Below the pieces are notes generated by a model. It worked only from the letters and a program-made list of their open reading frames with translations, did no database searches and had not been told where the DNA came from. A stretch of DNA of 64,000 nucleotides from JBBRBB01 sp963830175. GTDB taxonomy: Bacteria; Bacteroidota; Bacteroidia; Chitinophagales; Chitinophagaceae. How positions within the stretch are numbered: position 1 is the first letter of the stretch; the number at the start of each line of letters is the position of its first letter. Location of the stretch: contig CAWHKV010000002.1 of NCBI GenBank assembly GCA_963830175.1, forward strand, positions 806,001-870,000, read 5' to 3'. The translations under genes and the position numbers were made by a program. Shown in pieces: positions 27,466 to 36,211 of this stretch.

Positions 27466-28431
27466 AGTGATGCGTTGCTGCGGATGCCCCGCATAATATG
27501 CTCACCGCCATTTTGTAAAATTTCGGAAGCGGCATCTTTTCCCAACGATATGCCATTCGAAAATGCCGCGCTTTTTTCTATTGATAGTTTTTGTTTCCCA
27601 TCAGGTGAAAGTATACTCCCATTAAAATATATGCATTGATCTTTAATTTCCGCCAAACCACTAATAGGGGTTGAACATCCTCCCAGCAACGAACTCAAAA
27701 AATCTCTTTCAATCTTTGTACACAATGCAGTATCAGGGTCGTTGAACGATTGACAGGTTTCATAACTTTTTTGATCATTATCCCTGCAAACCACCATGAT
27801 GGCGCCTTGTGCAGGTGCAGGTAACATCCAATCAAGCTCAACAGCGTTTGGAGGACGAATTTCAATTCTTTCTAAACCTGCAGCAGCGAAAATGGCGCCA
27901 TCCCAATCACTTTCCTCTAATTTTCTTAACCGCGTTTGCATGTTGCCACGCAGGTTTTCAAATTGTGTGTTAGGATACCTGTTCAGCCATTGCGCCATGC
28001 GTCGAATACTGCTTGTGGCAATTGTTAACGAATGGAGTTGTGTTAGCCTCTGCATTGTTACATTCGTTATTTAAAAAATTTATTTGCCGAAGAACTTCTT
28101 CATTTTTATACACCAGCAAATCTTTATGCGATGCCCGTTTAAGCACTGAAGCCTGCATTATACCCTGTGCCAATTGGGTAGGTACATCTTTCATGCTGTG
28201 CACTGCAATATCAATACGATCATTTAATAAAGCAGCGTCAAGAGACTTCGTAAATATTCCCTGTACACCGATTTGATACAAGGGTGTAACAGTATTTATA
28301 TCGCCTTCACTTTTTATTAAAACCAGTTCAGAAGTATAACCTGCATCAGATAATTGTTGTTGAACAAATGTTGCCTGCCATACAGCCAGGCGGCTGTCAC
28401 GGGTTCCTATCCGTATGTTTCCTGCAGGCAT
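27462..28431 (-). pseudogene. hemC: Hydroxymethylbilane synthase, one frameshift
   Basis: Porphobilinogen deaminase, about 320 residues when repaired, polymerises four porphobilinogens. The N-terminal part (IRIGTRDSRLAVWQATFV, then IDIAVHSMKDVPTQL) reads in one frame. The remainder, from TIATSSIRRMAQWL on and including the dipyrromethane-cofactor cysteine in LLGGCSTPI, lies in the next frame. The break is between about 28025 and 28080, equivalent to one extra base. Its ATG shares one base with the hemA stop, and its end overlaps hemD by four bases. Because this step is needed for all tetrapyrroles and the flanking coding is intact, a sequence error is more plausible than gene loss. Confidence 0.88.
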
Positions 28432-29646
28432 TAATTTGCGGTGGGCGTTATAAAATCATTGATCGCGGCAATAAACTGGCAGCCCTTTTGATTTTCTGTT
28501 TTGATTTTTCCGGCAGTGTCATTCAATACACGTTGGATTTTTCCATCTAACACTTTAGCGCAGTGTACTGCGGGTTGAACATTCAGCGGATGGTCGTTTA
28601 TCTGGCGAAGTTTTGTTTTAAGATTTTTGAGCATGGGCACGTGTTTCCTCATGTCAATCCAATTATAAAAGTCACCTGAAATCTCCCGGATAATAGCATT
28701 AGCTTTCGGAACCTCTGCCTCCCGTTTTTTCAATGTTTCATCTTTTAGCCGGCTGAGTTCATCAACATTCACCAGGTGAACATTAGGTAAATTACGTGCT
28801 TCATTTTCAACGTTGGAAGGAACTGAAAGGTCTATTATTAATTTATCCCCACCATCCTGCAAATGTTGCATCGTAATAATAGGAGTGGCTGAATTGGTGG
28901 CTACAAGAATAATATCTGCCTGTCTTATTTCATTATCAAGTTCCTCAATGGGTGCTGCACGCAGGTTCATTTCCGTAGCAAGTTTTAAAGCCTTGCCCGG
29001 CGAACGATTAATGATAGTTATATGTTTTGTTTCTAAATAATCAACCAGATTTTTGCAGGTATTGCGACCTATCTTTCCTACGCCTATCAACAAAATATTT
29101 TTAGTTCTAAGTTGCTTAACAAATTTTTTAATATACTGAACTGCAGCGAAAGAAACGGAAACAGTGCCACCACTAAGCAACGTGTTATTCTTTATGTTTT
29201 TAGACGATTGCAATACCGCATTCACCAGCCTTTCAGAGAAAGAACCCATAAACCCATTTTCTTTAGAGAATTTAGTTGCTGCTTTTATTTGTCCTACAAT
29301 TTCATAATCACCCAGAATTTGCGAATCGAGCCCGGCGCCTACCTGAAACAAATGTTCGATAGCGGCATCGCTCTCTTTTTATATATGCAAAGGTTTTAAA
29401 TGTTGCAGCATTACCGGTAGTTTCTGTGCAAAGAAGGTTAATCAGGTCATCTACATTTTGTGCAAAACCATATATCTCTGTACGGTTGCAGGTAGAAAGA
29501 ATAAAAATTTCATTTAAACCATGGGCAGTCGCCGAGGAAAGAATAGAAGCGTATTGGTCGTTATTAATTGCAAATAAACCTCTTAATTCCGCACCTGCTT
29601 TTTTGTAATTTATACCCGCCACAAAAAAGTTATCGATATTCATCAT
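28431..29646 (-). pseudogene. hemA: Glutamyl-tRNA reductase, one frameshift
   Basis: First enzyme of the C5 pathway, reducing glutamyl-tRNA to glutamate-1-semialdehyde; about 405 residues when repaired. The N-terminal catalytic domain has the active-site cysteine in ILSTCNRTEIYGF. The following segment HLFQVGAGLDSQILGDYEIVGQIK and the NADPH domain (ILLIGVGKIGRNTC) are in another frame. The break lies at about 29369-29376, in an AGAGAGC tract, and equals one extra base or a loss of one AG. The start is ATG 29646 or 29643; an earlier in-frame ATG would lie upstream of the predicted transcription start. It is the first gene of the heme operon. Confidence 0.9.
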
Positions 29647-29665
29647 TGGTTTTCTCTGTCTCGCG

Positions 29666-29673
29666 CAAAAATA
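29666..29673 (-). promoter_or_regulatory. Candidate -7 promoter box for the heme operon
   Basis: On the minus strand TATTTTTG matches TAnnTTTG. The predicted start of transcription is about 15-18 bases before the hemA ATG, which also argues for the shorter hemA start. No good -33 box was seen. Confidence 0.5.
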
Positions 29674-29771
29674 CTGCTGCATGGGTTAAGCACCGAAATA
29701 CAAGGGAGGTATATTGTCATATATGTGTCATGTTTGTATTATTGTCCGAACCAAACACCTGCCACGATCAT

Positions 29772-29779
29772 TACATTTG
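29772..29779 (+). promoter_or_regulatory. Candidate -7 promoter box for hemH-hemJ
   Basis: TACATTTG matches TAnnTTTG exactly and ends only six bases before the hemH ATG. If used, the mRNA would be nearly leaderless. The matching -33 box is not convincing. Confidence 0.45.
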
Positions 29780-29785
29780 CACTTT

Positions 29786-30838
29786 ATGAAAGATAATAGC
29801 CGGGCAATTCTTCTTATGAACCTTGGTTCGCCGGATTCAACCGAAGTAAAAGATGTAAGAACATACCTCAATGAATTTTTAATGGATGAAAGGGTAATTG
29901 ACAAGCCTTTTTTATACCGCTCCATTTTAGTGAAAGGAATAATAACACCATTAAGGGCGCCACGTTCTGCAAAGGCATACAAATCTATTTGGACCGAAGC
30001 TGGTTCGCCGCTAATTGTTATTTCAAAACAGTTGCAGGCGAAAGTTCAAAATGAAATGGATGAACCGGTACACATAGCTATGCGATACGGAAACCCTTCA
30101 GGAGAATTTGCTATTGATAAAATAAATAAAGAAAACCCGGAATTAGAAGAACTTATTCTGTTGCCACTGTACCCGCATTATGCCATGTCAAGCTATGAAA
30201 CAGCAGTTGAGCAGATTAAAGAAATTCATTTAAAAAAGAAATACAAGTTTAAACTTATTACCATAAAACCTTTTTATGATAATGCGCTTTTTATACATGC
30301 TTTAGCAGAAAGCATACGCCCATACATACAAGAAGATTACGATAAAATTTTATTCAGTTATCATGGCATACCCGAAAGGCATGTGAAGAAAACGGATGTT
30401 ACTGGTAACCATTGCCTGCAGGTTAAAGATTGTTGCAGTATTCCATCTTCTGCACATGCGTTTTGTTACCGCCACCAAACCAAAAAAACAACAGAACTAG
30501 TTGTTGAAAAGTTACATATACCATTAGAAAAGGTGGAACAAACTTTTCAGTCGCGTTTGGGTCGCGATCCCTGGCTTACGCCTTACACAGCTAAACGGCT
30601 GGAAGAATTGCCGGGTGAGGGCATAAAGAAATTACTGGTTGTTTGTCCAGCTTTTGTAAGTGATTGCCTGGAAACCCTCGAGGAGATTGCTGAAGAAGGC
30701 AAACAAAGTTTTCTTGAAAGCGGGGGTGAAACATTTACTGCCATTCCCTGCATGAATATTCAGCCACTTTGGATAAGCGCAATAACAACATGGCTTAAAG
30801 ATTATATGGCGGGCAAAAGTGAAATGATCATCACTTAA
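29786..30838 (+). CDS. hemH: Ferrochelatase
   Basis: Inserts Fe2+ into protoporphyrin IX to finish protoheme; 350 residues from ATG 29786. The open frame extends further upstream, but the conserved N-terminus AILLMNLGSPDSTEVKDVRTYLNEFLMD begins just after this ATG. The active-site histidine is in FSYHGIPERHVKKTD near residue 192, SRLGRDPWLTPYT is at about 256-268, and the conserved Glu region is VVCPAFVSDCLETLEEI near 287-303. It is divergent from hemA and followed 14 bases later by hemJ. Confidence 0.96.
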   Translation: MKDNSRAILLMNLGSPDSTEVKDVRTYLNEFLMDERVIDKPFLYRSILVKGIITPLRAPRSAKAYKSIWTEAGSPLIVISKQLQAKVQNEMDEPVHIAMRYGNPSGEFAIDKINKENPELEELILLPLYPHYAMSSYETAVEQIKEIHLKKKYKFKLITIKPFYDNALFIHALAESIRPYIQEDYDKILFSYHGIPERHVKKTDVTGNHCLQVKDCCSIPSSAHAFCYRHQTKKTTELVVEKLHIPLEKVEQTFQSRLGRDPWLTPYTAKRLEELPGEGIKKLLVVCPAFVSDCLETLEEIAEEGKQSFLESGGETFTAIPCMNIQPLWISAITTWLKDYMAGKSEMIIT

Positions 30839-30852
30839 ACTATTTTTATAGA

Positions 30853-31404
30853 ATGGCTTATGAATACCTGAAAGCGGCGCATATCATTTTTGTGGTTACC
30901 TGGTTTGCCGGACTATTTTATATGCCACGTTTATTTATATACAATGTTGAAGCATTAGGAAAGCCGGAACATGTACGCATTGCGCTGCAGGCCCAGTTTT
31001 TAATAATGATGAAACGTTTATGGTATGGTATTACCTGGCCTTCTGCTGTTATTACATTTGTGCTTGGTCTTACAGTTTTATTTAGAGGCGGGTGGGATGT
31101 TCAGATATCTGATGGGGCTGCTAAATGGCTAATAGTAAAATTGGTTTTCGTTTTTCTCTTATACTTATATCATTTCACGCTTCATGCAATTTATAAACAA
31201 CAAACAGCAGGTGTTTTTAAATATTCTTCCAGGCAATTGAGAATTTGGAATGAAGTGGCAACGGTGTTTCTGGTATCTATCGTTTTACTCGCTACCGTAA
31301 AAGAAAGCTTCAGTTTTATTTACGGAATAATTTTTCTCGTGGCTTTTATTGCATTGCTCTTTAGCGCGATTCGTATTTACAGCATAATTCGAAAAAAGAA
31401 ATAA
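30853..31404 (+). CDS. hemJ: Protoporphyrinogen IX oxidase HemJ
   Basis: Membrane protein of the HemJ (UPF0093) family that oxidises protoporphyrinogen IX; 183 residues with four to five hydrophobic helices. The N-terminal AAHIIFVVTWFAGLFYMPRLFIYNVEA carries the conserved His of helix 1, and MKRLWYGITWPSAVIT and KLVFVFLLYLYHFTLH follow. The latter contains the conserved Lys and His region of helix 3. Adjacency to hemH supports the role. With HemJ the window encodes all nine steps from glutamyl-tRNA to heme. Confidence 0.92.
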   Translation: MAYEYLKAAHIIFVVTWFAGLFYMPRLFIYNVEALGKPEHVRIALQAQFLIMMKRLWYGITWPSAVITFVLGLTVLFRGGWDVQISDGAAKWLIVKLVFVFLLYLYHFTLHAIYKQQTAGVFKYSSRQLRIWNEVATVFLVSIVLLATVKESFSFIYGIIFLVAFIALLFSAIRIYSIIRKKK

Positions 31405-31487
31405 TTTGTTTACGTACTGTCGTGTGTATGGCATCGGCTGTTGCTACGCTCAGTTCAAGGTTCAACTTTATAATGAAGCAAGAAAAA

Positions 31488-33153
31488 TTACACCCATTCT
31501 TTTCTAACCGCAAAATCACCAAAAGTTTCCCCGGTATTTCTTTCTTTACTATAAAATCCAAATAACTTATCCAGCTCCTGTAAAATAGCCTCTTCGTTTA
31601 GTTTCTCCTTATACTTTTTATTTAGCCTTAGCCCGAGCCTGTCGCCACCAATATGCATATTATATTCACCATAGGCAGTGCCGATAAAACCAATTTCTGC
31701 AACATAAGGCAGCCGCAGCCATTGGGGCAACCTGTCATGCGCAGGCTTATTGCGTCTTTATGCAAGCCATGTTTTGCAAGCAGCGGTTCAATTTTTGAAA
31801 TAAGTTCAGGCAGGTATCGTTGTGCTTCTGCAAGTGCAAGGGGGCACGTGTTAAATGCAACGCAGGCAATGGAATTCTTTCTTACTTCACCAGCGTTTTC
31901 AGTGTGTTCGGTCAATAAAAATTTTTGCAATATTTTTTCTATTGCTTCTTTATCAGCAGGAAGTATATCGCTAATAATCACGTTTTGATTACACGTAAAC
32001 CTGAAGTTTGCTTTGCCTGTTTTTGCAATCTCTAATAAGGCTGTTTTCATTGAAGTAGTTTCATCATCCAGCACCCTTCCGTTTTCAATAAATAGTGTAT
32101 AATACCATTTGCCTTCATGGTTTTGATGCCATCCGAAATAATCCCTGCGCTCAAAAAATGAAACGGCCTGGCCTGTTCAAAGGCAAAGCCACAGCGTCTT
32201 TCAACCTCTTGTTTAAAATATTCAATGCCCATTCTGTCAATGGTGTATTTCAGGCGTGCGAGTTTGCGGTCTTCCCTGTTACCATTGTCGCGCTGGGTAG
32301 TAATAATTTCATAAACAGCTTTTAAAACTTTTTCTTCGGTATCTAAAAAGCCTAATAAGGTTCCGAGGCGTGGATACGTTTCCGTACTGCCATGCGTGGT
32401 TCCCAGACCGCCACCCGCTACAACGTTAAAACCAAGAAGCTGATCATTTTCAATAATGGCTATTAACCCTACATCATTTGTAAAAACATCTACATCATTA
32501 TTTGGTGGAATGGCAATTGCGATCTTAAATTTTCGGGGCAAATACCTGCCCTGGTATAGAGGATCTTCCTCAGATTTTTTATCAGCCAGCTTTTCTTCAT
32601 CGAGCCATATTTCGTAATAAGCATTGGTTTTTGGCAAAGCCATTTCACTGATTTTGCCAGCATATTTAAAGATTTGTTCGTGAATTGCTGATTGCATCGG
32701 ATGCGCGCTGCAAACCACATTGCGGTTTACATCACCACAAGCTGCAATTGAATCCAGTTGCAGTGTATTAAAGTCTTTTATGGTAGGTTTTATGTGAGAT
32801 TTAAAAATGCCATGCAATTGAATGGTTTGCCTCGTGGTGATTTTAATGACACCAGTCGTATGTTCGCCTGCAATGTGGTGCAGACCTATCCACTGTGCAG
32901 GGGTAAAAAAACCACCAGGCAGGCGCAGGCGAATCATGAAGGAATATAACCATTCCAATTTTTTATTACTTCTTTGCTCACGCACATCGCGGTCGTCCTG
33001 CTGGTACATGCCATGATGCTTTATTAAAGCCTGGTCAGGTTCTCGTATTGCGCCTGTAAGTGCATCTTCCAAACTTGCAGCTAGTGACCCGCGTAGTCCA
33101 TCACTGGCCATTTTTATTTTTTCAACTGGATGTAAAACTTGTTCTTCGTTCAT
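31488..33153 (-). pseudogene. cysI: Sulfite reductase hemoprotein subunit, two frameshifts
   Basis: Siroheme/[4Fe-4S] enzyme that reduces sulfite to sulfide with six electrons; about 555 residues when repaired. The N-terminal part runs from 33153 with HHIAGEHTTGVIKITTRQTIQLHGI and ACGDVNRNVVCSAHP to about 32103. There a one-base loss shifts the frame to YYTLFIENGRVLDDE. The cluster cysteines appear in SIACVAFNTCPLA and MTGCPNGCG. A second one-base loss at about 31708-31714, right after TGCPNGCG, shifts into PYVAEIGFIGTAYGEYNMHIGG and the stop. All parts are highly conserved. It is 24 bases after cysJ and the last gene of the operon. Confidence 0.9.
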
Positions 33154-33177
33154 TATTCAATTTTATTCTGTTTACAA

Positions 33178-34884
33178 TTAATACACATCTATCAGGTACC
33201 GTCCTGCCTGTTTAAGTTCGTTCAGGTATTCGGCAGACTCATTTTGTGAGCGGTTACCATATTTTTCTATCACTGATAAAATGGTTTTTTCAACATCCCT
33301 GCTCATTGGCGCTTTTGCGCCGCACACGTATAAGTATGCGCCACTTTCAATCCATTCAAAAAATTCTTTGCCATGCTGGTAAATTTTATCCTGCACATAT
33401 ATTTTTTCCTGCTGGTCCCGAGAAAAAGCTACATGTACATTATTCAATAATCCGGTGCTGTGCCATGCTTGAATTTCGGTTTGGTATAAAAAATCTGTTG
33501 TAAATTTTCTGTCACCAAAGAACAACCAGTTTCGTCCCTGTGCACCCTCTGCATCACGTTCATGTAAGAAAGCGCGAAACGGCGCAACACCGGTGCCGGG
33601 ACCAATCATAATAATATCGTTTTCATTCGCAGGTAATTTAAACTGGCTATTACCCTGCACATAAAATTCAATTTCTGATTCAACCTGTAACGATGCTAAA
33701 TGGGTGCTGCATAATCCATACTTTACTTCTTCATTCACACAGAATATATCTTTTGCAACAGTTATGTGCACTTCGCCGGGGTTTGCTGAAAGTGATGAGG
33801 AAATTGAATATAGCCGTGGAATTATAGGATCTAAAATAGCTATCACTTCCTCAAACTGTGCCGTGTTTTTAACAGGATATATTTTCAGAAGATCTGACAA
33901 GCCTATCCTCGTGTCAGGTATAAATTGACCAACAATATCTCCATATTTTTTCACTGTTCTTTCATGCAGGTATAAGATATTTAGCTTTGAAAATAATAAT
34001 TCCGAAACGGTGTAAGTTCCCTGACTTAATGTGATGAGTTTAGATGGTTCCATGGCACTTATAGCAAGAATTTCATCTACATATTGCACCGGGTTTCGTG
34101 GAATTATTCCAATAGAATCTCCTGGCTGGTAATAAAGGTCATCAGCAATTATTTCAATGTGATGCGTTTGCTTATCTGACGCCTTATCGTTTAGTATAAT
34201 GTTAGTAATGACTTTACCTGCATATGTTTTTCTGCCCGTTTTTGTTTTAACGTTAACCGCTGAAACAGGAGAATGGACCAACGTACTTTTATTTTCAGCA
34301 CCTGTACCTATAAAAGATAGCACATTGGTAAACCATGCATTCGCATCGTTCTGGTAAGAAGTATCACATTTCAGAACATTGGCTATACGTGAACCTCCAA
34401 GCGTATGCAACCTCGCATCGATGTCTTCGCCCGTTTTGCAAAACAAAGGATAAGCAGAATCACCAAGGGCAAGCACAGCATATTTTAAAGTATGCAATAA
34501 CAGGCTTTCGGCATGAATAAAATCGTAAAACTTTTTTGCTGCCGCAGGTGGTTCGCCATCGCCATGCGTACTCACAACAAATAACACATGTTCTTCTTTG
34601 CCAAGGTCTGAAAACCGGTACTGGTCAAGTCCTGAAAGCTTTACAACGAGGCCGGCTTTTTTTGATAGCGCTGCAAATTCGGTCGATAATTTTTTTGAAT
34701 TGCCTGTTTCTGTCCCGTAAAGAATGGTCAATCTTTTCTTTGTCGTGAGTGGTTTGGAAATCGTTGTTTCGGGTTCGTTTTGTACCAGAAAACCAGACAT
34801 GTATCCATGCATCCAAAGTATTTCTTCTTTTGTAGATGAATGAACAAGATCATTAAATAATTTAAGTTTAGGTTCTGCTATCAT
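33178..34884 (-). CDS. cysJ: Sulfite reductase flavoprotein subunit
   Basis: Diflavin reductase passing electrons from NADPH through FAD and FMN to CysI; 568 residues. The flavodoxin-like FMN domain covers about 50-190 (LTILYGTETGNSKKLS, VVSTHGDGEPPAAAKKFYDF, ALGDSAYPLFCKTGEDID). The FAD domain covers about 210-420 (PRLYSISSSLSANPGEVHITVA, YGLCSTHLA). The NADPH domain follows to the end (MIGPGTGVAPFRAFLHER, LFFGDR, and terminal YLIDVY). It is slightly shorter than E. coli CysJ. It lies between cobA and cysI with gaps of 16 and 24 bases. Confidence 0.94.
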   Translation of the reverse strand: MIAEPKLKLFNDLVHSSTKEEILWMHGYMSGFLVQNEPETTISKPLTTKKRLTILYGTETGNSKKLSTEFAALSKKAGLVVKLSGLDQYRFSDLGKEEHVLFVVSTHGDGEPPAAAKKFYDFIHAESLLLHTLKYAVLALGDSAYPLFCKTGEDIDARLHTLGGSRIANVLKCDTSYQNDANAWFTNVLSFIGTGAENKSTLVHSPVSAVNVKTKTGRKTYAGKVITNIILNDKASDKQTHHIEIIADDLYYQPGDSIGIIPRNPVQYVDEILAISAMEPSKLITLSQGTYTVSELLFSKLNILYLHERTVKKYGDIVGQFIPDTRIGLSDLLKIYPVKNTAQFEEVIAILDPIIPRLYSISSSLSANPGEVHITVAKDIFCVNEEVKYGLCSTHLASLQVESEIEFYVQGNSQFKLPANENDIIMIGPGTGVAPFRAFLHERDAEGAQGRNWLFFGDRKFTTDFLYQTEIQAWHSTGLLNNVHVAFSRDQQEKIYVQDKIYQHGKEFFEWIESGAYLYVCGAKAPMSRDVEKTILSVIEKYGNRSQNESAEYLNELKQAGRYLIDVY

Positions 34885-34900
34885 AAAAAAAATGTTGATG

Positions 34901-35734
34901 TTAATCTGAATTGGTTAAAGAAAATAAGGGTGCTGCAATGGGGTTGAAGTGGTGTTGGTTTGAGTAGTCATTTTTAATCCACTTATATTTTTCATGCAGG
35001 TTTACAACAGCTCCAATAATTATAAGCGATGGCGATAAAAACCTTTTATTATACCATGATTTATTTTTCAGAGAGTACAAGCTTGAAACATATACATGCT
35101 GCCTTGGTGTAGTTGCCTGTTCAATTATTGCAATTTTTTTGTTTGACGCAATGCCTTGTTGTGTAAGGTTTTTAGCGAGTGATTGCACCATGCCGGAAGA
35201 CATGTAGAACACCAGCGTATCGCTTGTTTCAGCAAGGTCAATCCAATACCTCACATTTTTTTCATCGTTTTTATAATGTGTTATAAACCTAACGCCATCT
35301 GCATAGTTCCTGGCAGTTAGGGGTATTGCTCCATATGCAGATGCGCCTTGTGCGGCAGTAATGCCGGGAACAATTTCGTAGTCTATACCAAAAGAACGGA
35401 GGGCATGTAATTCGTCTAGCATGTTTGAAAAAAATGAAACGTCGCCACCCTTTAATCTTATTACCAGTTTGTTTTGCAAAGCATGTTGCACCATTAATTC
35501 ATTAATCATTTCCTGTGGGGTGGAGAAATTGCTGCTGCATTGTTTTCCTGCAAAAATCACTTCTGCATTTGCCGACGCATATAGTGTTATAATTTCCTTA
35601 CTTACAAGCCGGTCTGTAATAATAACATCTGCTTTTTGAAGGTACCGAACGGTTTTAAGTGTAAGCAATTCAGGATCTCCCGGGCCTGCCCCTGCAAGTA
35701 TAACTTTGCCCGCTGAACAAATAGATTGCGCCAT
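34901..35734 (-). CDS. cobA: Uroporphyrinogen-III C-methyltransferase
   Basis: SAM-dependent SUMT that methylates uroporphyrinogen III twice to precorrin-2, opening the siroheme branch; 277 residues, single-domain type. Motifs are ILAGAGPGDPELLTLKTVRYLQKADVIITDRLVS (about 13-46), VIRLKGGDVSFFSNMLDELHAL near 91-112, and VPGITAAQGASAYGAIPLTAR near 121-141. The GDP-phosphate-like loop usually reads RLKGGDPFVFGRG; here it is RLKGGDVSFFSNM, a modest divergence. It is the first structural gene of the cobA-cysJ-cysI operon, behind a 37-codon cysteine-rich leader ORF. Confidence 0.93.
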   Translation of the reverse strand: MAQSICSAGKVILAGAGPGDPELLTLKTVRYLQKADVIITDRLVSKEIITLYASANAEVIFAGKQCSSNFSTPQEMINELMVQHALQNKLVIRLKGGDVSFFSNMLDELHALRSFGIDYEIVPGITAAQGASAYGAIPLTARNYADGVRFITHYKNDEKNVRYWIDLAETSDTLVFYMSSGMVQSLAKNLTQQGIASNKKIAIIEQATTPRQHVYVSSLYSLKNKSWYNKRFLSPSLIIIGAVVNLHEKYKWIKNDYSNQHHFNPIAAPLFSLTNSD

Positions 35735-35834
35735 GAAAAAGTATTAAACTGGGTGAAGAATTGGTTCAGGAATTAAATAAATAGTCCAGTAGCCTGAGCC
35801 TGTAACGTGTAAGAAAAAATTTTGAGAATGCTCT

Positions 35835-35948
35835 TTAAGCCTTACAACAACATGGCATATACATGCGGCAACAACAACACATGGCTACATTGCAGGATGC
35901 AGTGTTAGCGTGTATTTGCTGTGTAGAAATAAATGTTGCCTTTTTCAT
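35835..35948 (-). CDS. Cysteine-rich leader peptide of the cobA-cysJI operon
   Basis: A 37-codon ORF starting ATG at 35948, about 13 bases after the predicted transcription start, and ending TAA at 35835, 100 bases before cobA. It begins MKKATFISTQQIHANTA and near its end reads MCCCCR then, after MYM, PCCCKA. That is eight Cys codons in 37, in runs of four and three, just before the stop. Such clustering is the signature of a leader peptide whose translation senses charged Cys-tRNA, and the genes downstream make siroheme and sulfide for cysteine synthesis. The last Cys/Lys codons (TGTAAG, 35841-35846) can pair with CTTACA at 35808-35813, followed upstream by an A4T6 tract. No strong terminator hairpin is visible, so the mechanism is open. 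Not previously known to me for this locus. Confidence 0.7.
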   Translation of the reverse strand: MKKATFISTQQIHANTASCNVAMCCCCRMYMPCCCKA

Positions 35949-35966
35949 TGTTGTAATTAGTGAATA

Positions 35967-35974
35967 CAAATGTA
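35967..35974 (-). promoter_or_regulatory. Candidate -7 promoter box for leader-cobA-cysJ-cysI
   Basis: TACATTTG on the minus strand matches TAnnTTTG. A GTTG at 35994-35991 is a possible degenerate -33 box with a 16-base spacer. Predicted start of transcription is near 35961, giving a 225-base leader containing the Cys-rich ORF. Confidence 0.55.
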
Positions 35975-36119
35975 TTGTGCTTTTATCATACAACTGCACA
36001 TTTATAAAAATAAACTTCTATATACAAACGAATGTTTGTTTTAGGAAACTCTTTAATTGCAAGGGTTTCAGTTAACAATAACATAGCAATGTTTCTTAGG
36101 GAACAATTATTTCATTCGT

Positions 36120-36127
36120 TATTTTTG
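36120..36127 (+). promoter_or_regulatory. Candidate -7 promoter box for ilvA
   Basis: TATTTTTG matches TAnnTTTG and would give a leader of about 80 bases before ilvA. That leader contains a 12-codon ORF at 36154-36192 (MKVSIKAHSFII). The -33 region is weak. Confidence 0.4.
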
Positions 36128-36211
36128 TTACTCCTGAAAACAGAAAATGCCAAATGAAAGTTTCTATTAAAGCCCATTCATTTATCATTTAATATACCCA
36201 GGTTATACGTT

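Noticed and set aside
31405..31487. Fourth copy of the dispersed repeat
   Set aside because: The stretch has vaguely similar words but no GTTGCGTCGCAC core.
35863..36075. 70-codon plus-strand frame with CICC
   Set aside because: Antisense to the Cys leader ORF; its apparent Cys content and hydrophobic run are by-products, and it has no promoter box or link to ilvA in frame.
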